A DNA stretch of 14,082 nucleotides, taken from the NCBI GenBank assembly GCA_025362705.1, contig JANYFH010000390.1, forward strand, positions 1 to 14,082, written 5' to 3'. A model generated the notes under the pieces. That model was not told the origin of the DNA. It did not search any database and saw only the letters and a program-made list of their open reading frames with translations. This DNA comes from Betaproteobacteria bacterium. Lineage in GTDB: Bacteria > Pseudomonadota > Gammaproteobacteria > Burkholderiales > Usitatibacteraceae. This document shows positions 7,019 to 13,248 of this stretch, piece after piece; position 1 is the first letter of the stretch; each line of letters opens with the position of its first letter. The position numbers were made by a program, and so were the translations under genes.

Positions 7019-7656
7019 GTTTTGTTCTCAGGGCAAACGTGCGGGAAATCTGGCAACAACCTCAATAACGCGAAGTGTACCGCACCCGCCCTGCCCTGTT
7101 TCGCGATCTCCCAATGCCGGACTGGCAAATCAGCAATAACCTCGGCAAGCGGCAGGCCCCATTCAGCGTAAACGTGAGCTCCAGCGAAAAGGTGTTTCGG
7201 CAATCTCTGGAGCACTGCGGACATCAGATTTGATGCAAAAGGGGGATCGACGAAGACGATGTCAAATTTCTCGTTGCTGCTGCCAAGAAATTTCAATGCA
7301 TCCATGACGACCACGCGACACATACGGGCCACCAGTTTTTGCTGGTTTATTTTCAGCGCAGTAACAGCGGCTGGTAGTACTTCCAGCATCACAACCTCTG
7401 CTGCTCCCCTTGACGCGGCTTCAAAACCGAGCGCTCCACTACCGGAAAACAGATCGAGGCAGCGTTTACCGTGCAGTGTTTGACCCAGCCAATTGAACAA
7501 AGTCTCGCGCACTCTATTCGCGGTCGGACGCAAGGATTGCGCATCGGCAAACTCAATCACGCGGCTGCGCCAGATGCCGCCAATGATGCGAACACGATTT
7601 GCGCCTTTCACCACCTTCGGTTTACGGGGGTTGCTTGGCTTAAAATGACCGGGCAT
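7015..7656 (-). CDS. rsmD: 16S rRNA (guanine-966 N2) methyltransferase
   Basis: RsmD methylates N2 of G966 in 16S rRNA, near the ribosomal P site. The product is 213 residues (E. coli 198). RIIGGIWRSR at about 23-32 is the typical opening of the folded domain, followed by LRPTANRVRETLFNWL (42-57). The SAM-binding motif I is LDLFSGSGALGFEA (67-80), the acidic partner is MLEVL (about 90-94), and the catalytic N6/N2-methyltransferase motif is DPPF (137-140). The first 20 residues are basic and probably disordered. The last dozen or so residues (LLPDFPHVCPENKT) lie beyond the usual fold. The gene is first in the rsmD-coaD-ferredoxin operon and divergent from ftsY across 61 bases, the classic rsmD/ftsY pairing also seen in E. 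coli. Confidence 0.97.
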   Translation of the reverse strand: MPGHFKPSNPRKPKVVKGANRVRIIGGIWRSRVIEFADAQSLRPTANRVRETLFNWLGQTLHGKRCLDLFSGSGALGFEAASRGAAEVVMLEVLPAAVTALKINQQKLVARMCRVVVMDALKFLGSSNEKFDIVFVDPPFASNLMSAVLQRLPKHLFAGAHVYAEWGLPLAEVIADLPVRHWEIAKQGRAGAVHFALLRLLPDFPHVCPENKT

Positions 7657-7717
7657 GTTGGCACTTGCAATGATAATTTATTGTTAAACGCACTATTTAT
7701 TCTCGCAGGCTTTTCTC
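7657..7717. promoter_or_regulatory. Short AT-rich divergent spacer between rsmD and ftsY
   Basis: These 61 bases must hold the start signals for both divergent genes unless promoters lie inside the coding regions. The stretch is AT-rich (for example TGATAATTTATTGTTAAA), with several -10-like words. I could not pair any of them confidently with a -35 box on either strand. Confidence 0.3.
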
Positions 7718-8707
7718 TTGTTTAGCATTTTCAGCCCAAAAAAATCGACCGCAGCCACTGCTGAACCTATCGCCGCCGAAACAGCGGCCAGCGGCTGGTT
7801 ATCCCGACTCAAAACGGGACTCTCCAAAACCCGCTCCGTACTCAATACGGACGTTGCCGAATTGTTCACGCGCCACGGCAAGATCGATGAGGCGCTGTTC
7901 GAGGAACTGGAAACCGCCCTGATCGCAGCCGACGTTGGTGTTCGCGCCACGACACGCTTGATCACAATTCTGCGACGCGTAACCGTGCTCAAAAAAATCG
8001 CTGACGCCGAATCGCTGCAGGCAGAATTTGAAGCGTCGCTCGTCGAACTGGTATTACCGCTTGAAAAACCGCTCGATACGTCGGCGTCAAAGCCATTCGT
8101 CATCATGATCGCGGGCGTAAACGGTGCCGGGAAAACCACCACGATCGGCAAGCTCGCAAAGTATTTCCAAAGTCAGGGCAAGAGCGTAATGCTGGCTGCG
8201 GGCGACACTTTTCGCGCCGCCGCGCGCGAGCAACTGACGACCTGGGGCGAGCGCAACAATATCACTGTGATCGCGCAGGAAGGCGGCGATGCGGCCGCCG
8301 TAATTTTTGACGCGATCCAATCTGCCAAAGCGCGCTCAATCGACATCCTGCTCGCCGACACAGCCGGGCGCTTACCGACACAGCTTCATTTGATGGAAGA
8401 AATAATAAAGGTGAAACGCGTGATTAAAAAAGCGGATGCATCCGCACCGCATGAAATCTTATTGGTACTTGACGCCAACACAGGACAGAACGCGCTGAGC
8501 CAGGTAAAAGCGTTCGACGATGCCTTGCAACTCACCGGCTTGGTCGTGACCAAGCTCGATGGCACTGCCAAGGGCGGCATGATCGCTGCCCTCGCGGTGG
8601 ATAAACCTGTGTCGCCAATCCCGGTGCGATTCATCGGTGTTGGAGAGGGCATTGACGATCTGCGGCCTTTCAGTGCCAAAGAATTTGTCAACGCCTTGTT
8701 TCGCTAA
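7718..8707 (+). CDS. ftsY: Signal recognition particle receptor FtsY
   Basis: FtsY is the membrane-associated SRP receptor; with Ffh it delivers ribosomes making inner-membrane proteins to the translocon. The product is 329 residues. The NG domain is complete: P-loop GVNGAGKTT (133-141), DTFRAAA (163-169), DTAGR (214-218), TKLDGTAKGG (278-287) and C-terminal FIGVGEGIDDLRPF. The acidic A domain, which makes E. coli FtsY 497 residues long, is reduced to roughly 25 residues, a length normal for many other bacteria. The only plausible start is TTG at 7718, giving MFSIFSPKKS; the upstream frame has no ATG or GTG before the rsmD promoter side, and the first in-frame ATG falls just before the P-loop. 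The ribosome site (GCAGG, about 8-9 bases away) is weak. ftsE follows 31 bases after the stop. Confidence 0.97.
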   Translation: MFSIFSPKKSTAATAEPIAAETAASGWLSRLKTGLSKTRSVLNTDVAELFTRHGKIDEALFEELETALIAADVGVRATTRLITILRRVTVLKKIADAESLQAEFEASLVELVLPLEKPLDTSASKPFVIMIAGVNGAGKTTTIGKLAKYFQSQGKSVMLAAGDTFRAAAREQLTTWGERNNITVIAQEGGDAAAVIFDAIQSAKARSIDILLADTAGRLPTQLHLMEEIIKVKRVIKKADASAPHEILLVLDANTGQNALSQVKAFDDALQLTGLVVTKLDGTAKGGMIAALAVDKPVSPIPVRFIGVGEGIDDLRPFSAKEFVNALFR

Positions 8708-8738
8708 TCGTAGCCAATCGTATACGGCCAAGCCGCGC

Positions 8739-9392
8739 ATGATTTCTTTTTCCAATACCGTTAAACGTTATCCGAACGGCTTCGAGGCGCTCAGAGGCGT
8801 TTCGCTCAGTATTGAAAAGGGCGAAATTGTAGCGCTCACCGGTCATTCTGGCGCGGGCAAGTCCACGCTGCTACGACTCGCTGCCGGTATCGAGCTCGCC
8901 TCACAAGGCAGTGTGCTGGTCAACAACCAGAACGTGAGTCAATTGAAGGAAGCGGGGCTCGCGGTCATGCGCCGCAGCCTTGGCCTGGTGTTTCAGGATC
9001 ACAAATTATTATTCGACCGAAATGTGTTCGAGAATGTCGCGCTGCCATTGTCGATTGCCGCTTTCTCGCACATTGAAACCGGCAAACGCGTGCGCGCAGC
9101 GCTTGATAAAGTGGGCCTGTTGAATCGCGAAAAAGCTGATCCCATCACTTTGTCCGGTGGCGAACAACAACGACTCTGCATCGCGCGCGCAATCGTCAAT
9201 CGTCCGGCGACACTGATCGCAGACGAACCCACCGGTAACCTCGATCCTGAATACGCCGAAACCATCATCGACCTTTTCAAATCGTTTAATCAAGTCGGCG
9301 TCACGGTCTTGCTCGCCACACACGATGAAATCGGACTTGCCCGACTGAGTTGCCGACGAATCACGCTGGACCACGGAAAGCTTGCTGCATGA
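8739..9392 (+). CDS. ftsE: Cell division ATP-binding protein FtsE
   Basis: FtsE is the cytoplasmic ATPase of the FtsEX complex, which sits at the divisome and controls periplasmic peptidoglycan hydrolase activation. The product is 217 residues (E. coli 222). ABC-ATPase motifs in order: Walker A GHSGAGKST (35-43), Q-loop LVFQDHKLL (about 83-91), signature LSGGEQQR (138-145), Walker B LIADEP (159-164), D-loop GNLDP and H-loop LLATHD near residue 195. I chose ATG 8739 (MISFSNTVKRYPNGFEAL) because it gives the standard FtsE N-terminus; the frame is open further upstream into ftsY but that extension has no family resemblance. The stop overlaps the ftsX start as ATGA (9389-9392), a usual sign of coupled synthesis of the two subunits. 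Confidence 0.97.
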   Translation: MISFSNTVKRYPNGFEALRGVSLSIEKGEIVALTGHSGAGKSTLLRLAAGIELASQGSVLVNNQNVSQLKEAGLAVMRRSLGLVFQDHKLLFDRNVFENVALPLSIAAFSHIETGKRVRAALDKVGLLNREKADPITLSGGEQQRLCIARAIVNRPATLIADEPTGNLDPEYAETIIDLFKSFNQVGVTVLLATHDEIGLARLSCRRITLDHGKLAA

Positions 9393-10297
9393 AAGGGTGG
9401 CTGATTGCTCACGGGCATGCCTGCAAACGTGCTTTGCGGCGCCTGGCTCTGCAGCCCACGGTGACGCTGCTGTCGGTACTTGTGATTGGCATTGCCATCA
9501 CGCTCCCGCTCGGGCTTTATGTCGCGTTTGCCAATGTAAGCGCTGCGGCGAGCCGTATCAAAACCGAGCCGAATGTAAATGTCTATCTGGCGCTCATTGT
9601 CACCGAGCAGGAGACCAAAGAGCTTGAGCGCAAATTGAAGTCGCTAAGCAACGTCGATCGCGTGACATTTGTTTCACGCGAGACCGCGCTGGCTGAAATG
9701 AAACGTGTCGCGAGCATGGGGGATTTGCTGGCGAGCCTGGAGACCAATCCGCTGCCCCACGCATTCTCGATCCGCCCGAAAGCCAGCGACCCTGCGACGC
9801 TGGAAATACTGCGTGCAGAAATTGCAATATTGCCGAAGGTCGAGAACATCGCCATGGATTTCGAATGGGCGCAAAAACTGAATCGCTTCTCAACTTTTGC
9901 CGAGCGCATCGTCTTGTTGCTCGGTTTGCTTTTGGCCGCTGCCGTCGTATTTGTAACGGGCAACACCATTCGACTGCAGATTCTCACGCAGAAAGACGAG
10001 ATCGAAGTCAGTCAATTGATTGGCGCCACGCGGCGCTTCATTCGTCGTCCTTTTCTCTATTTTGGCGCAACGCAGGGCTTGCTGGCGGGGCTGGTTGCGG
10101 TGCTTGCGGTGATGATCTTCATTTGGTGGGCGGGCGCCGAAGTGCACGCGCTGACGGTCTCGTATGGCAGTGATTTTTCGCTGCAAGCGCCAACGTTGCA
10201 ACAGTCTCTTGTGGTCATCCTGCTCTCCGGCCTGCTCGGATGGCTAGGCGCGTTCTTGTCGGTATGGATGTATCTCCGGCGGGTTTCAATCCGCTGA
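9389..10297 (+). CDS. ftsX: Cell division permease-like protein FtsX
   Basis: FtsX is the membrane subunit of FtsEX and passes the ATPase cycle of FtsE to periplasmic hydrolase regulators such as EnvC. The product is 302 residues. Four membrane segments are visible in the type VII ABC layout: about 24-47 (VTLLSVLVIGIAITLPLG), a periplasmic domain of about 120 residues, then about 173-195 (IVLLLGLLLAAAVVFVTG), about 228-252 (LLAGLVAVLAVMIFIWWAG) and about 272-295 (LVVILLSGLLGWLGAFLSVW). The periplasmic part contains VNVYLALIVTEQE, matching the usual FtsX strand after TM1. The N-terminal cytoplasmic tail is short compared with E. coli FtsX (352 residues). It ends the ftsY-ftsE-ftsX unit; a 255-bp regulatory region separates it from rpoH, which is next as in E. 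coli. Confidence 0.96.
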   Translation: MKGWLIAHGHACKRALRRLALQPTVTLLSVLVIGIAITLPLGLYVAFANVSAAASRIKTEPNVNVYLALIVTEQETKELERKLKSLSNVDRVTFVSRETALAEMKRVASMGDLLASLETNPLPHAFSIRPKASDPATLEILRAEIAILPKVENIAMDFEWAQKLNRFSTFAERIVLLLGLLLAAAVVFVTGNTIRLQILTQKDEIEVSQLIGATRRFIRRPFLYFGATQGLLAGLVAVLAVMIFIWWAGAEVHALTVSYGSDFSLQAPTLQQSLVVILLSGLLGWLGAFLSVWMYLRRVSIR

Positions 10298-10310
10298 ACG
10301 CCGATCTGGT

Positions 10311-10331
10311 CAAACTCTAGAACTGGCGGGC
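10311..10331 (+). repeat. Dispersed 21-nt repeat, copy 2
   Basis: CAAACTCT followed by AGAACTGGCGGGC, beginning 14 bases after the ftsX stop. It matches 6187-6207 at 20 of 21 positions, with further pyrimidine-for-pyrimidine similarity just downstream. Both copies follow the stop codon of a plus-strand gene. Confidence 0.7.
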
Positions 10332-10387
10332 CTTTTGGGGCAAAAATACTCAGAGAACTGCATGAATAGGCGTTCTACATAATCTCA

Positions 10388-10425
10388 AAGCAATTGAAAA
10401 TAAATACTTTTATTTTCAATTGCTT
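10388..10425. repeat. Perfect 17-bp inverted repeat with 4-nt loop between ftsX and rpoH
   Basis: The left arm AAGCAATTGAAAATAAA (10388-10404) and right arm TTTATTTTCAATTGCTT (10409-10425) are exact reverse complements around the loop TACT. It lies in an AT-rich patch (roughly 10370-10448) that stands out from the neighbouring coding DNA. It may be a transcript hairpin ending or shielding the ftsYEX mRNA, or a protein-binding palindrome. There is no GC-rich stem or clean T-run as in an ordinary intrinsic terminator, though the downstream bases are T-rich. Confidence 0.85.
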
Positions 10426-10448
10426 ACATTATTTTATTGCTATGTATT
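10420..10448 (+). promoter_or_regulatory. rpoH: Candidate sigma-70 promoter upstream of rpoH
   Basis: TTGCTT (10420-10425), a 17-base spacer and TGTATT (10443-10448) form a four-of-six plus four-of-six match. The -35 overlaps the right arm of the palindrome, and the predicted start would lie about 30 bases before the CIRCE operator, which would then sit in the early transcribed leader. I could not find a convincing sigma-32-type promoter. Confidence 0.28.
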
Positions 10449-10485
10449 GGCCGCCTTGCGCTAGCTTCAGGAACTATTTGCGACA

Positions 10486-10512
10486 TTAGCACTCTATGCT
10501 CAGGAGTGCTAA
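10486..10512. promoter_or_regulatory. CIRCE operator (HrcA-binding site) upstream of rpoH
   Basis: The sequence is TTAGCACTC, a 9-base spacer (10495-10503), then GAGTGCTAA. This is an exact match to both arms of the CIRCE element, the inverted repeat bound by the heat-shock repressor HrcA. It lies 40 bases before the rpoH ATG, consistent with repression of rpoH in the absence of stress. hrcA itself is not in the window. A small hairpin (CCCG-N6-CGGG, 10525-10538) lies between the operator and the ribosome binding site. Confidence 0.93.
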
Positions 10513-10552
10513 AATTAACTTAACCCGTATCTTCGGGATTGGTGGAGGTCAC

Positions 10553-11428
10553 ATGACTACTGCTACGATGAATTTGCCCGCGCTGTCAGTGGCGAGCATT
10601 GAAAACTATATTTCTGCTGTTAACCGCGTCCCAATGCTTACGCCTGAGCGCGAGCATGAGCTTGGGCTCGCGTTGAAAACCAGCGGTGATCTGGCTGCGG
10701 CGTCCGAGTTGGTGATGTCGCACTTGAGACTCGTGGTTTCGATCGCACGTAAATACACTGGCTATGGCCTGCCGCACGCTGATTTGATTCAGGAAGGCAA
10801 TATTGGCCTGATGAAAGCCGTAAAGCGTTTTGACGCCGACCGTGGTGTGCGCCTTGTTTCGTTTGCGGTGCACTGGATCAAGGCCGAGATTCACGAATAC
10901 ATCCTGAAAAACTGGCGCATCGTCAAGGTCGCAACGACCAAGGCACAGCGTAAGTTGTTTTTCAATCTGCGCAGCATGAAACCTAATTTCGGTACGCTTT
11001 CGCCCACCGAGGTAAAAGAAGTCGCTCGTCAGTTGAATGTGAAAGAAACTGACGTCACCGAAATGGAAAAACGTCTCACCGGCCAGGAAATTTCGCTCGA
11101 ACCTGCAAACGACGATGAAGACAGCACGTGGGTAAGCCCGATTGCGTATCTGCAAGACGCAACGCAGGAACCTGCCGAGCGCTTGGCCGCAATGCAAAAG
11201 CAAACGGCAGCGACAGAAGGGCTCAGCGCTGCGCTGGAAAGTCTGGACGAGCGCAGCCGCGAAATCATCAAGTCGCGCTGGCTGGTACAAGAGGGTGACG
11301 GCAAGGAAAAAACCCTGCACGAGTTGGCTGACGAGTTCGGCGTTTCTGCCGAGCGCATTCGCCAGATCGAAGCAAAGGCGATGCAGAAAATGAAAGCCGC
11401 TTTAGGCGAATACGACGCGATACGATAA
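10553..11428 (+). CDS. rpoH: RNA polymerase sigma factor RpoH (sigma-32, heat shock)
   Basis: RpoH directs RNA polymerase to heat-shock promoters of chaperones and proteases. The product is 291 residues (E. coli 284). Region 2 is clear: LVVSIARKYTGYGLPHADLIQEGNIGLMKAV, with the -10-binding VSFAVHWIKAEIHEYILKNWRIVK (102-125). The RpoH box AQRKLFFNLR (131-140), which separates RpoH from other group-3 sigmas, is intact. Region 4 ends with LHELADEFGVSAERIRQIEAKAMQKMK (about 255-281), the -35-binding helix-turn-helix. ATG 10553 is chosen because GGAGG (10544-10548) precedes it and MTTATMNLPAL matches the family start. An in-frame ATG at 10496 lies inside the CIRCE spacer and lacks a ribosome site. 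Regulation by HrcA is predicted from the adjacent operator. The gene follows ftsYEX and ends at a strong terminator. Confidence 0.98.
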   Translation: MTTATMNLPALSVASIENYISAVNRVPMLTPEREHELGLALKTSGDLAAASELVMSHLRLVVSIARKYTGYGLPHADLIQEGNIGLMKAVKRFDADRGVRLVSFAVHWIKAEIHEYILKNWRIVKVATTKAQRKLFFNLRSMKPNFGTLSPTEVKEVARQLNVKETDVTEMEKRLTGQEISLEPANDDEDSTWVSPIAYLQDATQEPAERLAAMQKQTAATEGLSAALESLDERSREIIKSRWLVQEGDGKEKTLHELADEFGVSAERIRQIEAKAMQKMKAALGEYDAIR

Positions 11429-11446
11429 GCGGTAGTATCAATCGCG

Positions 11447-11484
11447 AAAGGGGCTGCGCACCACGCGTAGCCCCTTTTGTTTTT
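11447..11484 (+). terminator. Intrinsic terminator of rpoH
   Basis: AAAGGGGCTGCGC (11447-11459) pairs with GCGTAGCCCCTTT (11465-11477) around the loop ACCAC: 13 bp with one G-T wobble. It is followed by T-G-TTTTT. It begins 18 bases after the rpoH stop and separates rpoH from folE. Confidence 0.92.
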
Positions 11485-11526
11485 GTGGCGCATTCAGCGA
11501 CTGCCGATTAAACTGTTTTCCTGCCC

Positions 11527-11550
11527 TCGGCGCTTACGCAGAAACGCCGA
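11527..11550 (+). promoter_or_regulatory. Small hairpin in the folE leader
   Basis: TCGGCG (11527-11532) and CGCCGA (11545-11550) can pair across a 12-base loop, ending about 10 bases before the AAGGA ribosome binding site of folE. It is short and could be chance. No promoter could be named confidently in the 88 bases between the rpoH terminator and folE. Confidence 0.22.
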
Positions 11551-11573
11551 ACAATTCCGCGAAGGATTTCAAC

Positions 11574-12311
11574 ATGCCCCCGACCAAGCCTACACCGCTC
11601 TTTCGTAGCGATAGTAGTGATGACGATTCGAACCTGCCCGTGTCGCAGCGCATTCGTTCGCGACTGGAACGCGCGAATCATCGCTACAACGCGAACGACA
11701 ACATTTCCGCTTTTCTCAAAGACGGTGAAGTCGATCAGTTGAGAATTGAAGTCGAAGAAAAAATGGCGGCGGTGTTGAGGAGCCTGGTGATCGATACCGA
11801 GACAGACCATAACACCACGGAAACCGCCAAACGCGTTGCGAAGATGTATCTGACCGAGGTATTCAAGGGTCGTTACGAACCAATGCCGGACGTGACTGAA
11901 TTTCCCAACGTCGAGCACCTGAACGAATTGATGATTGTGGGCCCTATCACGGTGCGCAGCGCATGTTCGCATCACCTCTGCCCGATCGTAGGACGCGTGT
12001 GGGTCGGTATCATGCCAAACAAAAATTCCAACCTGATTGGACTATCGAAGTACGTACGCTTGACCGACTGGGTGATGTCGCGACCACAGATTCAGGAAGA
12101 GGCGGTAAGCCGCCTGGCCAACATGCTTCAGGAGAAAGTCAAACCAGATGGTCTCGCCATCGTGATGGAGGCAGATCACTTCTGCATGCACTGGCGCGGC
12201 GTCAAGGATGCGGATGCCCTCATGACCAACAGCGTCATGCGCGGCGCATTTTTGAAGGATGCGAGTCTTCGTCGCGAATTCCTGTCGCTAATGCAGCGAA
12301 AAAGCGGTTGA
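11574..12311 (+). CDS. folE: GTP cyclohydrolase I
   Basis: FolE opens GTP to 7,8-dihydroneopterin triphosphate, the entry to folate and to pterin/queuosine-type precursors, as a zinc-dependent cytoplasmic homodecamer. The product is 245 residues (E. coli 222). The zinc ligands are visible as C131 and H134 in RSACSHHLCPIVGRVWVG (about 128-145) and C204 in HFCMHWRG (202-209). LIGLSKYVRLTDW (154-166) and RPQIQEE (170-176) are the usual substrate-pocket segments. About 40 extra N-terminal residues include an acidic serine-rich stretch (SDSSDDDSN) of unknown role. AAGGA about 8 bases upstream supports ATG 11574. The sequence is clearly diverged from the E. coli type but keeps every catalytic residue I can check. 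The stop directly abuts the stop of the opposing ridA-like gene. Confidence 0.93.
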   Translation: MPPTKPTPLFRSDSSDDDSNLPVSQRIRSRLERANHRYNANDNISAFLKDGEVDQLRIEVEEKMAAVLRSLVIDTETDHNTTETAKRVAKMYLTEVFKGRYEPMPDVTEFPNVEHLNELMIVGPITVRSACSHHLCPIVGRVWVGIMPNKNSNLIGLSKYVRLTDWVMSRPQIQEEAVSRLANMLQEKVKPDGLAIVMEADHFCMHWRGVKDADALMTNSVMRGAFLKDASLRREFLSLMQRKSG

Positions 12312-12659
12312 TCAGGCCGCGGCAATCACCGTAATCTCGACCAAATAAGCGGGCTTGGCCAATTGCGCTTGAACGGTGGCGCGCGGCGGCGTGTTGCCCT
12401 GCGGCACCCAGTTGTCCCACACCGCATTCATTGCCTGGAAATTCGTCATATCGGTGATGTAGATCGTTGTCGAAAGAATTCTGGTTTTGTCGCTACCGGC
12501 TTCAGCCAGTAACTTGTCAATTGTGGCAAGAACCTGCTTTGTCTGACCCGAAATATCTTGCGAGATGTCGTCGGCGACCTGGCCCGCGAGATAAATTGTG
12601 CCGCTATGAACCGCCATGTCTGACATGCGCGGACCGACGTGAAATCGTTTAGTGCTCAT
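12312..12659 (-). CDS. RidA/YjgF/UK114-family protein
   Basis: RidA-family proteins are small cytoplasmic trimers; the founding member hydrolyses reactive enamine/imine intermediates released by PLP enzymes such as threonine dehydratase. The product is 115 residues, slightly shorter than the usual 125-130. The diagnostic C-terminal block PPRATVQAQLAKPAYLVEITVIA (about 91-113) contains the active-site arginine (R93) and the conserved glutamate (E108). VHSGTIYLAGQVADD and TQIYITDM-like (TTIYITDM) segments match the family. Many RidA relatives (Rid2-Rid7) have other or unknown substrates, so I give no symbol. A ribosome site AAGGA lies about 9 bases before ATG 12659. It follows the SCO gene by 11 bases and is probably the last gene of the cyoE-SCO operon; this pairing with oxidase assembly is unexplained. 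Confidence 0.9.
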   Translation of the reverse strand: MSTKRFHVGPRMSDMAVHSGTIYLAGQVADDISQDISGQTKQVLATIDKLLAEAGSDKTRILSTTIYITDMTNFQAMNAVWDNWVPQGNTPPRATVQAQLAKPAYLVEITVIAAA

Positions 12660-12670
12660 ATTTAAAATCC

Positions 12671-13246
12671 TTAAAGAAGTTTTTTGATATCGGGAGCGAT
12701 TTTGTCCGCACCCAAGCCATATGTGATGAACAAGCGCAAGCGCCCCTGCGGATCAAACACCAACGATGCGGCGCTGTGATCCACGCTGTAACTTTCGGCG
12801 GTTTTGCCTTCTGCCCGACGGTAAATAATTTTGAAATCCCTCGCCACTTTTTCAGTCGCGGCACTGTCTCCATACAAGCCGAGAAAAGTGGGATTGAAAG
12901 AAGGCACGTATTTGGAGAGCAACTCTTGCGTATCCCGTGCAGGATCCACGGTCACGAACAACACCTGAAGACGCTCAGCATCCTTGCCGAGGATTTGCGT
13001 GACCTGTCGCATTTCTGCTAGCGTGGTAGGACAAACATCCGGGCAATGTGTATAGCCAAAAAACATCACTACTACCTTACCGCGAAAGTCTGCCATCGTA
13101 CGCGGGCGCCCGGTGTGATCAATCAAACGAAAATCGTTGCCGTAACCCTCGATACCGGTGATATCGAGTGCATTGAAAACAGGTTTGCTTTCGCAACCTG
13201 CCAACACCAGACAAAGCAAAAACAGCGCGATAAAAAATACACGCAT
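12671..13246 (-). CDS. SCO1/SenC-family copper chaperone lipoprotein for cytochrome oxidase assembly
   Basis: SCO proteins are membrane-anchored thioredoxin-fold proteins that deliver copper to the CuA site of cytochrome c oxidase or act as thiol reductants in that process. The product is 191 residues. MRVFFIALFLLCLVLAGC is a lipoprotein signal peptide with lipobox LAGC (Cys18), so the protein should be anchored to a membrane on the periplasmic side. The copper-binding motif is CPDVCPT (C68, C72), with the third ligand H157 in YSVDHSAASLVFD. VVVMFFGYTHCPD and FVTVDPARDT are typical of the fold. It starts 2 bases after the cyoE stop, so the two are almost certainly one operon; the ribosome site would lie within the cyoE end and is weak. 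The role in an aa3-type oxidase is inferred from cyoE. Confidence 0.95.
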   Translation of the reverse strand: MRVFFIALFLLCLVLAGCESKPVFNALDITGIEGYGNDFRLIDHTGRPRTMADFRGKVVVMFFGYTHCPDVCPTTLAEMRQVTQILGKDAERLQVLFVTVDPARDTQELLSKYVPSFNPTFLGLYGDSAATEKVARDFKIIYRRAEGKTAESYSVDHSAASLVFDPQGRLRLFITYGLGADKIAPDIKKLL

Positions 13247-13248
13247 AG

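Noticed and set aside
6099..7171. Long open frames opposite or out of frame with ferredoxin, coaD and the dynamin-like gene
   Set aside because: They are shadows of well-identified genes, lack recognisable motifs, and have cysteine-, arginine- or serine-rich composition typical of wrong-frame translation.
8637..8738. Upstream ATG at 8637 as the start of FtsE
   Set aside because: It would overlap ftsY by more than 70 bases and add 34 residues with no FtsE likeness; ATG 8739 gives the standard N-terminus.
10496..10552. In-frame upstream ATG giving RpoH a 19-residue N-terminal extension
   Set aside because: This ATG lies inside the CIRCE spacer, has no ribosome binding site, and the extension does not resemble RpoH. 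The ATG at 10553 has GGAGG and a family-like start.
10586..11320. 244-codon minus-strand frame inside rpoH
   Set aside because: It lies fully antisense to a conserved sigma factor with all its motifs and has no family resemblance.
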